From NCBI RefSeq assembly GCF_009730915.1, contig NC_052475.1:1798001-1862000 (forward strand): a stretch of 64,000 bases of DNA, read 5' to 3'. This document shows positions 10,201-22,335 of this stretch, one piece after another (the first letter of the stretch is position 1; each line of letters starts with the position of its first letter). The notes below the pieces were generated by a model. The model had not been told where the DNA came from, did no database searches, and saw only the letters and a list, made by a program, of their open reading frames with translations. A program made the position numbers and the translations under genes. This DNA is from Dioscorea cayenensis subsp. rotundata (taxonomy: Eukaryota > Streptophyta > Magnoliopsida > Dioscoreales > Dioscoreaceae).

Positions 10201-13200
10201 TGATTTTAGACATGATTTTATAAGATTACATAATAAAAATAAAGTTTATCAAATATGAATTTAGTGTAAACTAGTTCTAAGCATTTCAGATAATTTTATG
10301 CTTCAATCTAAATAATTTCTAATGTGAGCTCGAATGAATAAATATTAATTATTTGAGATGATAACTTGATATTAATGATTAGAAATGTTTGAAAATATAT
10401 GAGAAATTCTTTTATTTAAAATAAAAATCAAGTTATTTAGGTAAAATTAAGATTTTAACATGTGAAAACATTAAAATTCAATCACTTCAAATATCATAGA
10501 AAATCAAAATAATTTCTCAAATGAACCATCACAAATTGTCCAAAATTTAAACTTAAAGTTAAGAGAACCATTTTTTCAGATGATATATATATATATATAT
10601 ATTGAAAAAATTAAGAAGATTAAGTATGATTCAAACTTCTATTGACATTTATAAGGGATCAAATTTTGCAATTTTAGGTTTATAAATTTTTTAGTCTTGA
10701 TTATTTTAGTCATTACCTATTTAATTTTAAGGGTATTTCAATAATTATATTCAATTTGATAAAATCGCAGAAAATTGGTGCATAAGAGAGATTTTATCCC
10801 CATTTTCACCCTTGATAAATCTTAAAATTTATATGAATTTTTTTTAGTTTTTTATTCTTAAAAATGAATTTGTCAGTGTGTCTATTTTGTTAGAATAATT
10901 TCTCACATGAACTAAACAGAAAACTCTATGTAAAAAACATTGTAATAAATTACTCCATGAAATAATTGGTCATTCTATTCTCCTCCTAATTGAAAGGTTA
11001 AAAGGTTTGTGCTCATAGCTTTTCCAAAATTTAAAAAAATAAAAATAATAACTAATAATAAAGCAAAGGAGAAAAAAAAAACAAGAAGAGAAGAGTGACA
11101 GTAATTCAGTAACATCACTCACATAAGTGCTAAGCAAGTGTGAGGGAACTTCTTTTCAGGCTCTTCTTTTAGAGTGTTTTGTCCTTGGACTAAAAAGCAA
11201 TGCTTTAATCCTCTCTCCCTCTTCATTGGATCCACAGCTCCACACATGCTCTCTTTCAGTTTCCCTCTTTCTATATATGTCCTATATATCTCTCTATTTA
11301 TATATATATATATATGCATGTGTGTGTAACCATAATAAATCATCATCATCATCATCATCATTTGTGCATGCTATCCATCTCTTTACCTGCTTTAAATCCT
11401 TAAAGAAAATATCACATACATAATCTCTTTGTTCCTTTCTTCTCTTTATGTGATCTTTGTTCTTTTCTTTTCTTTTTTTATTTTCTCTAATCTAAGAGTC
11501 TTTAATTGAATGAGTACAAAGAAGTTGAAAACATGCAGTCCCTTTCCTTGAATCCAGAGTGCAGAGCATGCATGCATGCATGCATTGTGTTGCTATTCTT
11601 TCCACTGCCTCTTTCCAGTCAACAAACAAACTCACTCTTCTTTCTTTGTATGACACTTTTCCACTTTGCACTACCTGTTGCTCTCTCCTTTCCACTCTTC
11701 ATATCTATCTATCTATAATATATATATATATATATATAATTTTAAAATGATTTATGTGAGGAAAGTTGATATTTCACTATTCTCTCAAATTAAAAATCAA
11801 AACCAAGCTAGAAAAATTTTCAATGTTGTTACATATTAATCTCTTTATTCACTGTGAGTACACATGTGAACATGTAATATAAATAAATTAATAAGTAAAT
11901 ATAACATGTAGAATATAATAATAATACACATCTGCTTCAATTCCATGCAAAAATACTGTTAATAGTACGTATAACAATAAAACTTGTTATATATATATAT
12001 ATATGTATAAAGGGAAATTTGAAGATATTTAAATTGGTTTTTTGAATAAGCAATATTAATTTATTAATAAGTTAATTTAAATCCATTATTACTCCCTGTC
12101 ATATATATTATATATATAAAAATATATGAGGATCCATCCTCTATATAAGTTCCTAGATTATGTATCTATGAATATTGATGATGATCCATCGGATTGAAAT
12201 CCAATAGACTCAACAATTCTCATTTGAATTTTATTGTATATATAAACAGTGCTAAATTTGCTTATGTAGCACTATAAAAATGGGATGTATAGTGTTTTCG
12301 TCTTAACAGTAACTGAATCAATTACAACTGTCAAAATCCATTTTCATTAGAGCAACATTATAAACTAAAAAACACCCAAATAACAATATACCAACCCGTT
12401 TGGAACCGGTACGAGTGTCGGGCACTATTTATAACATTGTTTATGAACATATCTCTTCCTATATCTCTCATTTATATCATCTCTCTAACTGGACGTCGCC
12501 AAAAGATGGTTGCTATATATATATAGAGAGAGAGGGCAAGTTTCCTAATAACGTTCGTAGATATACGAACGTTGGTATTAACTATTAAATTTCCATCCAA
12601 CGGTCATATCTTATGCAGTAGTACAGGGAAAAGTGATGTATAGTATTCTGATGTAAACTATTCAATTATTTTCAAAATAGTAATTTAATAAATCGAACCA
12701 CCCAAACTATACCAACAGCAAAACATTATAAACACCAGCCTAATACTAATCAACCTTAACCAACCCATTAATGAGTCTATGTCTTTCTATTTTGGTTACT
12801 GTGCTCAATTGCAGACATTTGTAGAGTTGTTGTTTACCATATATATAAATATATATATATAAAAGAAGAGGCAATTAAGTGATGATATTAAATAAAAAAA
12901 ATGAAAAAAATAAAAGGAATTATTTGAAGAGCCAAAGGGCAACAAAGACAGGATGATCACTGTTGGTGCATCAGCTCTAACTTTGTTGGTTTCTCCATTT
13001 CTGGATTCCTGATAAGGACTCCTCCTCACATCCCATTCATCACCCACTTTTTTATTTATTTCTTTCTTTATTTATTTATTCTTAATCAAACTTTCATGCA
13101 TATCATAGTGCTAAACTAATATCATTTTTTATTATATTTTTATAATTATTGATATTATTTTGTGGAGACTCTGAGTATTGTCACTACTGTCAGTTTGCAT

Positions 13201-14901
13201 AACAAAATGTTTCTTGTCACATCACTTATGTCACCCATGATTCTTTATATTAGAGTACAAAAATGTCTTTACCATCTCAAACATTGTTTCACATTGTAAC
13301 ATCTCTATCTTTCTACAATAAATATATTTTTTCTCTATTTTAATTTTAATCATTTAATTTTCTTTTATACATCACATTTACAATCAATATGTCCATTATT
13401 TTTAAAATTGATCGCATGTTTGTTTTAATCATCTATAATTCAGATTTAAAAAAATTTTAAACTATAAAAAAAAATACAAATTAAAAGACTAGTGATCATT
13501 GTTAAATACAATCTTAACTTCTTATACATCTCTATCGATATAAAAAAAAAAAAAAGTAATTACTAAGTCATCTACATTTCCAATCTCGACTTTTTGTAAA
13601 TCTTCTCTAACATAATATAATTGCAAACAATCTTATATAGTGTGATTAGAAAAGAATGTCTTTATACGGTTGTCATCACCTGAAAGTTCTGTCTATTATT
13701 TTGTATATAATTTTTTTTAATTTGTTGCGGAGATTCTTTGTCATTGTTTACGGTCAAATCTCAATAATGTTTTCCATTGCTGTTTGAGCATCACTCTAAT
13801 GTTTGTATTTATCTTTTTCTAATACATTTCAAGTAGTTAATTTTTTTTAAACAAAAAAATATATAAACTTTTAAACTCAAAGATGAAAATTAATTAAAGA
13901 TTTAATTAGAAGAGAAGCCATAATTATGAAGATCAGTTTGACATGTTTGTACAAACAAGTGCAGCAGTGATAGAAATAAAAGCAACAATAGAGCTTTCAC
14001 AGAACACGAGTCTACAAATCCCTTAGAACTGGCAAAAACGGTAAAGTATAGGGTGTAAAAAGCAAAAGTACATCATTCTATAATGTTACCCCCCTCCTTT
14101 TTCAACAGTGTTAAAAATATAAATAATTAAATAAAAGATTAAAAAAACTTCAATCCTATGTTTTACATGTGAGGACAGTGCTTTACTGATTGTTACCCAT
14201 AAACAATGTCAAAAGTTATATATTTTTATGTATTTTATTTAAAACAAATTGATAATATTCACAAAGAGAAAATTTGATAGAAATTACATGGTAATCAAAT
14301 AATATAATTTTATAACACTCAAATAATGACAAGGGAGTGTATAATATAGCAAAATAGTATTTTTATATTTGAGAGTTAGTATAACATTTTTTTTTTTTAA
14401 ATTAGAGTTCAAAAGCATGTTTTGTATATGAGAAAGTAGACCCTTGTTTTTAATGGTAAATAATAATAGTAATATAAAATCTTTATATAAATAAAATTTA
14501 TTTCAAAATAATTTATGAAAAAAAAATTGATTTGACATTGAGTATTAGTACTTATTCATCTAAAAGCTTTATTTTTTTAAATGTTGTACATACATTAAAT
14601 TCTCAATCGTAAAAAAAAATCAAATATTTAATTTTCAGCATGAAAGACAATAGCACTACCATTAAATTATTATGCCATAGGTTTTAAAAAAATAAAAATA
14701 ATAAATTTTTTTAAGAAAAAAATTTAAAATTTACCGCGCATAATCTGAAACTTTCTTTGCTAAAAGAAAATTGCTAGTTTTTTATAATTGAAAATTATAA
14801 AACAATAATTATTTTGAATTAAAATATCAAAATATTAAGAAATAATTGATCAAATGTACACCTTTTTATTTGGAGAGAGAAACAGAGTGCATATGAGTTA
14901 T
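7253..14901. other. AT-rich intergenic region without a supported gene
   Basis: About 7.6 kb with very low GC and no reading frame with a recognisable domain. (TA)n tracts lie near 9212-9231, 9736-9751, 10584-10602, 11718-11737 and 11990-12003. A solitary CTATAAAAAGG TATA-like box lies at about 9925-9935. The stretch 11090-11760 is less AT-rich and pyrimidine-rich on the plus strand, with a (GCAT)n run at 11567-11583, and is discussed as a possible non-coding transcript. Approximate direct repeats lie at about 12283-12395 and 12632-12716. A perfect 10-bp-arm palindrome lies at 12550-12573. Confidence 0.5.
12550..12573. repeat. Perfect palindrome with 10-bp arms
   Basis: AACGTTCGTA at 12550-12559 and its exact complement at 12564-12573 flank a 4-base loop (GATA). 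It follows a (TA)n(GA)n junction at about 12515-12534 and precedes ATCCAACGGTCATATC. Similar short palindromes occur in miniature transposable elements, but I cannot define ends for one here. Confidence 0.8.
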
Positions 14902-14911
14902 ATAAATATTA

Positions 14912-15217
14912 GGTATAATACCCGCATTGGTATATCTATTTTTCTCTCTATTCTCTTTTGGTCTCTCTACTTAGAAATGCTCCTAAGTAGTCTTTCTATT
15001 TTTGAAAATGGTTCTGCTTAGTCTCTTCTATTCTAAAATAAGTCAATTATTGACTATATTTTTCAAGAGTAGAAGGACTAAATGGGGAGAGATTAAGGGT
15101 AGAAGGATTAAATTGGGTCATTTTCAAGAGTAGAGGGATTAGTGGGGCGCATTTTTGAATAGAGGGACCAAAAGAAAAGAGAGAAAAAAGTAGAGAGGCC
15201 AATTTGAGTATTATATC
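14912..15217. mobile_element. Mutator-type MITE with 10-bp target-site duplication
   Basis: A 306-bp element without coding capacity. Its ends are long imperfect terminal inverted repeats: GGTATAATACCCGCATTGG on the left against GATATAATACTCAAATTGG on the right (reverse complement). Similarity continues for about 100 bp through CTCTTTTGGTCTCTCTACT-like sequence. It is flanked by identical 10-bp direct repeats ATAAATATTA at 14902-14911 and 15218-15227. Target duplications of 9-11 bp with long inverted repeats are characteristic of Mutator-like elements. The intact target duplication suggests moderate age. Confidence 0.86.
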
Positions 15218-15227
15218 ATAAATATTA

Positions 15228-18200
15228 TAAAGAGAAGACAGGTTGTATATTTGGATCCTAATCATGAAAGAGGAAATGAGAGATAAAGCCATGGCAGTGG
15301 TCAAAATGGGCAAGAAGGGGCTCAAAAAACCTTTTTTAAGTGGTTGGACCTTGTCACCTGAACTTAAAATGTTTGGAATGGGTCCACTTGGAGGGTTTCA
15401 CAGGGGACCAATTTTTAGGGTTTTTGTGGGTTTTAGGGCTGGATATGGGACCATGGTTTTATTGTTTTGTTTTTGTGATTTGCCTTCAAAGGGTGCAAAT
15501 CCCCGAATTTATGGGTCGGGTCAACTCGGGTCCGATCAAATCGGATCTGATTAAGTATGGCTAAGTCAGATCAAATGAAGTTAATGATGTCCTTCCGTGT
15601 TGAGAATTCATTTTTTTTTTGTCATAATTTATTTATGATTTTGAAATAATTTAAAGAAGAACATGGTTTGTTATAGATTTTAAAACTAGGAGTTCTTATA
15701 AATAAGTGCATAAATAATTATTATTATAATAATTTTTATTAAATAATATTTTGATTAATTATTAAGAATAATCCTAATTCAATTAGAAAAAATAAATGTT
15801 GATTCTATGTATTTCATCAATAAAATAAAACCGCAAGCAAAAATATAAATTATTAATTACTTAGATGTGATAAATAGAAATTCCATTTAATTTAACACAA
15901 GACTTGATACAATCAAGTAAAATATAATTTTATTTCATCACAGTTTATTTATTTATATATATATATAAAATAAATCTTTGTCCTATTTAATTGATGACAA
16001 CTTTTTTTATACATCTTCACCAAACTAGAAATAAGCATTTAAAAATAGAAAGATGCTATGTTTGAGAATAGACCATTTTTGGAGAGATGCTTGAACTATT
16101 AATGATTGCTCATAAAAGACTTGATTAGGGTTTTGATTTTGCATGGCTTAGGGTTTCACCCAATCTTGAGAATTTAATTTTAATTTTAATTTACTTTTGA
16201 TTTTGTCTAATGCTCATATTTTTCGTTAAAATTAGTTATATCAATTTTACAATTATTTTAATTTAATAAATGAAAAAATAGTAAGGGAACCAAATTAAAA
16301 TTTCAAATTGTTGGAAATTATTAATAAAAACCTTTCTATGTATTTTCCATTATATTTCTTCACATTGTTCCAAATTGGATAAAAAAACATATATCATTGC
16401 ACCAACTTTGCCTCTTCTTGTTGTAAGTCATGCAAAGCTCTATTTGTAGGTCATTTGCAAGATATAGGCCATGTGGGTCAAGGTCCTTGTTTTATAATAT
16501 TTATTATTTAGTTATAAATATTTATGGTTAAATAAAATCCTATTTATTTATAAATAATATAATTAATGTCTTTTGTGGGTTATATATACTGCAAAGGGAA
16601 TTAAAATTTAATTGGTTTGTTTTATGGTATCTATGTGGTGTATTTTTTAGCTTAAAATTTAATACGTCATGCAAAGGATTTAAGATATAATGACTAAATT
16701 TATATGGTTTGTGATTATTCACAAGCAAAATTGGAGTTGGTCAAATCAACCTAATAATTATAATTCCTTTTTATCTGATTTAAATAAATAAACAAAATTT
16801 CCTCTTAATCAAATCTAAAACTTTAAAAATTCTAAAGGAACTTACTTTTAGATTGATTGCTTCCTGGCTTCCATCTCTAAAATAATCACAAAATTTTACC
16901 ATATATATATATATACAACAACTCTTTTGATTATTTGACAATTTATTTGATATAAATCAAATTATTATTATGTATTCTAAAACTAAATAATAGTAAATTT
17001 GATAAATAAATAATTTTAAAAAAAAATACTTAAAAACAATAAAACAATTACTAATGCCCTAGGTTGAGGAGAAAGGAGATAAATCCACACATAAAGAGTG
17101 ATTCACGCTTAATTAGTGAGTTGATAAAACAATAGCTTACCAAGGCGATAATCATAAAAAAATTATCTAAGTATTCAACTCTTTTTATTTTATTTTCAAA
17201 ATTAAACTAAGAACATATATTAAGCAAATTATTTTTGCTCTCAAAATAAATAACTTTATACATATATATATCCATTTAATTTATTATTTTTTTTTTTTTT
17301 TGAATGTGTGTAATGTATTTTTCATTTAGACAAGATCTAGCATTTCATAGTGACAAGATAGGTTGATAGTTATAGTGGGTACGGATCCATTCCCCCTTTG
17401 CATTCCACATTGGGACCCACTAATAAACTTCCCCTGCCTTTGTGGTTGTATTAATCAATCAAATTTTGCATTACATCAATGCACTACTTTGTAGCTAAAA
17501 TTAAATTATTCTTATATATTTATATATACATTTGAATCATTTATTAAAATCATGTATGTACCGTTGATATGGTAACTCATCATTGCTTAATAATTCATTT
17601 ATTATTTTGCACTTAAAACAAGGATTTCCTCCCAAGTGTTTTAATTTATTATTTTTCTATTATTACAAAAATAAAATAAAATAAAATAAATGAAATTATT
17701 AAATTTGTACAAGATGATGTGTACCAAATTAAGTCTCTAGTGCACCAACAATCTAATAAGAAAATATTAAATAATATAAAAAAAAGGACAAAGAAGGAAC
17801 ATATTTCTCAAATCATATTATGTTGGTTCCTTTTTTTGTGACATTTGATAGCAAAGCTTCAACCACCACCATGCACATTAAATATTTATTCAATTCATCC
17901 TAATTAATCCCATGATCAACACAAAGTATGCACATAAAACATGTACCTTGTCCTCCTAAAAACAAATTTAATGACTATTTTATTATATGAAAATCCAAGT
18001 TATGTATATAATTACAGCATCTTTCTCTATCATATTTGATGTGATGTGGAACAACTTAGTTCATCTCATGTATGTAATGAGTATATCTCAATGGTTACTG
18101 TTAATACAACATATTTGTATAAATACATGTATTGTATATTTGAAAAAAGTTTAACCATTGACTGTGAGTATCTTAATACAACAACTCTCTTCTTTTCTCA

Positions 18201-18560
18201 TCCGGACTTAAGATCGGTCATGACAGAGTAAACTTTGGCTCTTGTCAGAATAACGTGGAAGGAAAGGATTCATGTAATTAATTCCGATTAGTTGAAACTA
18301 ACATTTTGCTGGTGAGAGTCGTGAGACATATAAAAATCATATATGTTTGTATATTTTTATTTACACACCTATTTAACTAGAAGTTAATTAAAAAAAATTG
18401 TGGAATAAACAAATTATTACTTTCGCTATTTTAGCAATTAACCACTTTTATGAGAGTTATACAAGTCTTTTCCAATTAATATAACTTTTCCGCTAAGGAA
18501 AAACATTGCGGATCATATTGGATTCATGCGGGTTCAAACCCGAATCCGAAAATGAAACGT
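15228..18560. other. AT-rich intergenic region upstream of RRP45
   Basis: No supported gene. A GC-richer remnant at about 15490-15560 contains GGGTCGGGTC and GGGTCCGATC-like words resembling the ends of hAT-type elements, and another such scrap (GCGGGTTCAAACCCG) lies near 18526-18542. The rest is AT-rich with short (TA)n runs near 15955-15965 and 16902-16916. Confidence 0.45.
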
Positions 18561-18573
18561 TTACGGGCTTTAC

Positions 18574-18735
18574 GGCCCATATAGTCGCAACCAGGCCCAA
18601 TGGCCCATTGGACTCCTTGTTCTCGTTCTAATTAACAGTTCAGCGCCAAAACCCTAGAAACCCTATTCGGTTTTCTCTCAGCTTTTGGCTCTCTTGCTCT
18701 CGGCCTCGCCAGTCGCCGCTGATTCCTCTCCGACG
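18574..18735 (+). promoter_or_regulatory. RRP45 promoter and 5' leader: site II (GGCCCA) cluster, E2F-like site, telo-boxes
   Basis: Three GGCCCA boxes (the class I TCP/site II core) occur at 18574-18579, 18594-18599 and 18602-18607. They are followed by GCGCCAAA (E2F-like, 18643-18650) and two telo-box-like motifs AAACCCTAG (18648-18656) and AAACCCTAT (18658-18666). Site II plus telo-box is the typical arrangement of plant ribosome-biogenesis and RNA-processing genes. The leader probably contains an intron: a GTGAGC donor at 18736 and a TTTCGCAG acceptor ending at 18845, ten bases before the start codon. Confidence 0.7.
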
Positions 18736-18854
18736 GTGAGCTTGTTCGCATTTTCTCTTTCGATATTCTTCGTGGATCCGTGGTTTTTGGGTTTTGGGAT
18801 CGTCTTCAATGGTGGGGATTTGAGGAATTTGGTGGGATTTCGCAGAGAGGAAGA

Positions 18855-21800
18855 ATGGAGCAGAGGATGTCGAGCACCTGGCGGTTGACGGTCAACGAGA
18901 AGAAGTTCATTGAGACTGCGTTGCTTGCCGATCTCCGGGTTGATGGTCGCCGTCCCTTTGATTACCGCCCTCTCTCGATCAAGTTCGGGAGGTAAGTTTG
19001 TGGTTCTTTTTCTCTTTATCATCTCAAAATTCTTTAGGTTTTCTGTTTGTATACAATTTATCTATTGCTGCAATCGAGTAAAAAAAAAAAAGTTTTTTTT
19101 TGTGTGTGTTTGTGTGTGTGTGTTTTGAAAAATGGAGAACAAGAAAACTTTTTTTATCTTTTGGTGTTTGATTTGATAATGTAAATGTAATAGATAACAA
19201 AACCAAAGGAAATATATTGATATAATTCTCTTTTGTGTTATGCTCTTTCAATGAATTGTGGATTTAGAATTATATTTAGATGTTTTGGGTGGTGGAATGG
19301 CCATTGCCGAAGTGGAAGTGATTGGATATTGCTATTGATTTTTGTGGTATATGTGCAGAGAGGATGGTTCGTCCGAGGTCCAACTTGGTGAAACTCATGT
19401 CATGGGCTACGTGACTTCACAACTTGTTCAACCTTATCGTGACAGGCCTAATGAAGGAACACTTGCTATATATACTGAATTTTCACCAATGGCTGATCCT
19501 ACTTTTGAGGCAGGTCGGCCTGGAGAGTCAGCAGTTGAGCTGGGTCGCGTGATTGACCGTGGCCTGAGGTTGGTGATTTTCATAATTCCTTGCCAGGTTT
19601 GAAATGCAAGCTACTTTTTGCTTGTTAGCTTGGCAATAGTATGCAGTCTTTGATGTGTTCTGGCTTAATGTATAAGTTATAGGGGTTTCAAAGATGTGAG
19701 TATTGCATAACAGGGAAAGTAGAGCAGTGGATATGGAGTCCCTGTGCGTTGTTGCAGGGAAATCAGTGTGGGCTGTTCGTGTGGATCTCCACATTCTTGA
19801 TAACGGAGGGTATGAACTAGCATATACTGATATCTGTCTGTTGGTATTCATATTCATTTTCATGCTTAAGATCTGTGATAATTCAGGAATCTCATAGATG
19901 CAGCTAACATAGCTGCTCTGGCTGCTCTTTCGACCTTTCGGAGGCCTGAATGTACAGTTGGCGGAGAAGATGGTCAGGAAGTTATCATGCATCCACCTGA
20001 GGTTGGTTTCTAGCTTTGTCTATGAGCTCTTACCCATTTGGATTATTTGTAACATACTCAGAGAATGGTCAGGAAGTTATTGTGCATCTGCTTGAGGTTG
20101 GTTCCTGGCTTTGTCTACTAGTTCCAACCCATTTGGATGATATTATAACTTATTATTGTCCTTTTGTGCCGATTAAAAGAAAAAAAAAAAGCATAGATAA
20201 AAATAGATGTAAGTTCTGTTATGTTGGGAACCACTTCCACCCCTACTAGATTTTATGTGTGATTGTACATCATATTACAGTTTGGATGATTTTTTAAGTG
20301 CCATATTTTCATTAGTAATATTGACATTTTCTTCCCCTTTTCATCGTCTGAGCAGGTTAGGGAACCAATTCCTTTAACTATTCACCATCTTCCTGTGGCA
20401 GTAACCTTTGCATTCTTTAGTGAAGGTAACATCCTGGTATGTATTCGTTCATTCACACATGTAATTTTCAATCCTTTTTAGCCTTCTAGTTTTATCCCTT
20501 GATTTTACTGGACTTCTGAGATCAATCCATTGTTGTGTAACGCTATGAGGTGTCCTATTTATGGGTAAATAGGTGTAGTTCATTTCTGTTTTAGAAATAA
20601 TTTGAAATTTGTTGATCCCTCTTGATGTTGCTATATATGAAATTTATATTGCATGTAGGTAATCGATCCAACTTACAAGGAAGAGGCTGTCATGGGTGGA
20701 AGGATGACGGCTACCATGAATATGAATGGTGATGTATGTGCAGTCCAGAAGGCTGGTGGAGAAGGTGTGATGATGAGTGTCATTATGCAGTGTTTGCGGA
20801 TAGCTTCTATGAAAGCTGCTGATATCACAAGTAAAATAAAAAATGCGGTGAGTTTAACATCTCTTTTCAGTTTCAAATAATGCGGTGAGTTTCTTTTGAT
20901 ACAAAGTTATTTAGATTTGTGTTTACCAAGTGCTTGCTTAAGTGATTTAAATTTGGTAGATAAAACTCTGTTGGTATAAATAGTGGACACGAGGTTTACA
21001 CTACACTATTTCTGAATACCTTATGTTTTCCTAACTTTTCCTGACAAAAGGAGATTGTGTTGAACCCTGTGCATTTATTATTTTCTTGTTCGCTTGATTT
21101 CTCTGTCTGCAGTACATGAAATCACTGTTTTTGAAGCTAAGCCTAGAACCAAGGCTTGTGGTTTAAGCAATCCATGTCATCAGTTAGATTATGTAATTTA
21201 ACCATGCCACGTGCTTCCTTTCCTAAGTTCATAACTATTCTGTACAGGTAGATGCATACAACACTGAAAGATCATTGAGAAATGTCAAACGCCATCCATC
21301 ATCAATTGCAATTGATGTTGGTGTTTCAGAAGTTGCTATGCAGGAGGATCAAGTTGATGATCTTCAAAAAGATGCACAAATCTTGGAAGATAAGTCGAGG
21401 GCAAGCTCTAGTGGCAATATTGGTCTCATTGGAGTTGAAACCAGTTCATCACGTAGAAGAGAGAAAAAAACTGGAGGCAATAATGGTGAACCATTTATTG
21501 GTGGCCCTTCTAATTGGTAGTGCAGCTATTTGATTTCCCACTATGTTTTTCTGATCTCCTAAGGTTGTCGCTTGGATCAATCACCTCATTGATTTTTTTC
21601 ATCTTTTTTGTTTTAGGGATCCATACCCCAAAGAAATTTCTTCCAGTTATATAAGGAGTTCTCAGGCTTTACCTGGTAATTCTTTTCTCAAGCATGAAAC
21701 ATACTTTATGTTATAACAAATTGTATGCAATGAATTGTTTCTATTTTTTTTAGTGATAATATGTACTGCATTGATGGTGGTCATCTTTGACAGATTCTAT

Positions 21801-22227
21801 AGTTGTATATCACATTGAAATAGTACACACCCACTGCTTAGCTTCTCCAATGACCGAAAGAAAGACATGATGCTTTTTGATTTTTTTTATTATACATTGT
21901 CGTTGCTTCGAGATTTATATCGTAGTAATGTAGAACATTAGATATACTCACACTGTGCTTATGGATTCCGTATGTATTGCTCTGTCCTGTAAATATTGTG
22001 TTATCACGATTTCTTAGTGTTGATATCTTGCATACATAGGCCCCTCAACCTTGAACGATGAGCAAGAAGTTACAAAAATGGCCCAAAAATCGAGTCTGTC
22101 CCATGTTGATACAGCAGCAAATGTAAGTGATGCTCCAACTGAGACGATCACAAGTATGAACCCGCAAACAAGTTCACCAAAAAGTCTGAAAGATGCTGTG
22201 AAAAAGAAAAATAGGAAAAGGAGGTAA
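18855..22227 (+). CDS. RRP45: Exosome complex component RRP45 (RNase PH-like)
   Basis: RRP45 is one of six RNase PH-fold subunits forming the ring of the RNA exosome, which trims and degrades RNA in nucleus and cytoplasm. Plant paralogues include CER7. Nine coding exons keep frame: 18855-18991, 19359-19568, 19714-19809, 19887-20001, 20356-20436, 20659-20847, 21248-21516, 21617-21675, 22040-22227, giving 447 residues. The N terminus reads WRLTVNEKKFIETALLADLR and VDGRRPFDYRPLSIKFGR, followed by GETHVMGYVTSQLVQPYRDR, RAVDMESLCVVAGKSVWAVR and GGRMTATMNMNGDVCAVQKAGG, all typical of the family. The C-terminal third is a plant-type low-complexity tail ending in a basic stretch (KKKNRKRR). Ring subunits of plant exosomes are largely structural. 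A tandem duplication overlaps the donor of exon 4, and a hAT-type element lies 109 bp beyond the stop. Confidence 0.96.
19964..20144 (+). repeat. Tandem duplication spanning the exon 4 donor of RRP45
   Basis: Bases 19964-20048 (last 38 bases of exon 4, its donor and the intron start) are repeated at 20061-20144 with about 80 percent identity. The second copy retains the CTTGAG/GTTGG donor context and is preceded by ACTCAG, so a short cassette exon could in principle be defined. The annotated frame uses the first copy. Confidence 0.85.
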
Positions 22228-22335
22228 TGGAGTATCTGCTAGTGACATCACAGCTAATTTTCACGAGTGGTGGGCAATAAAGTCCACCCATCAGGTATTG
22301 CGCATACATGCATTATTAAAACTTAAATGCGTGAT

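Noticed and set aside
11127-11423. Open frames of 80-98 codons in the 11.1-11.7 kb stretch
   Set aside because: Translations run into microsatellites (poly-Ser and poly-Met from ATC/GAT repeats); not credible proteins, so only a possible non-coding transcript was kept.
18526-18545. A GGGTTCAAACCC sequence resembling a tRNA T-loop
   Set aside because: No acceptor, D or anticodon arms fit around it, and it resembles hAT-type end words found elsewhere in the window.
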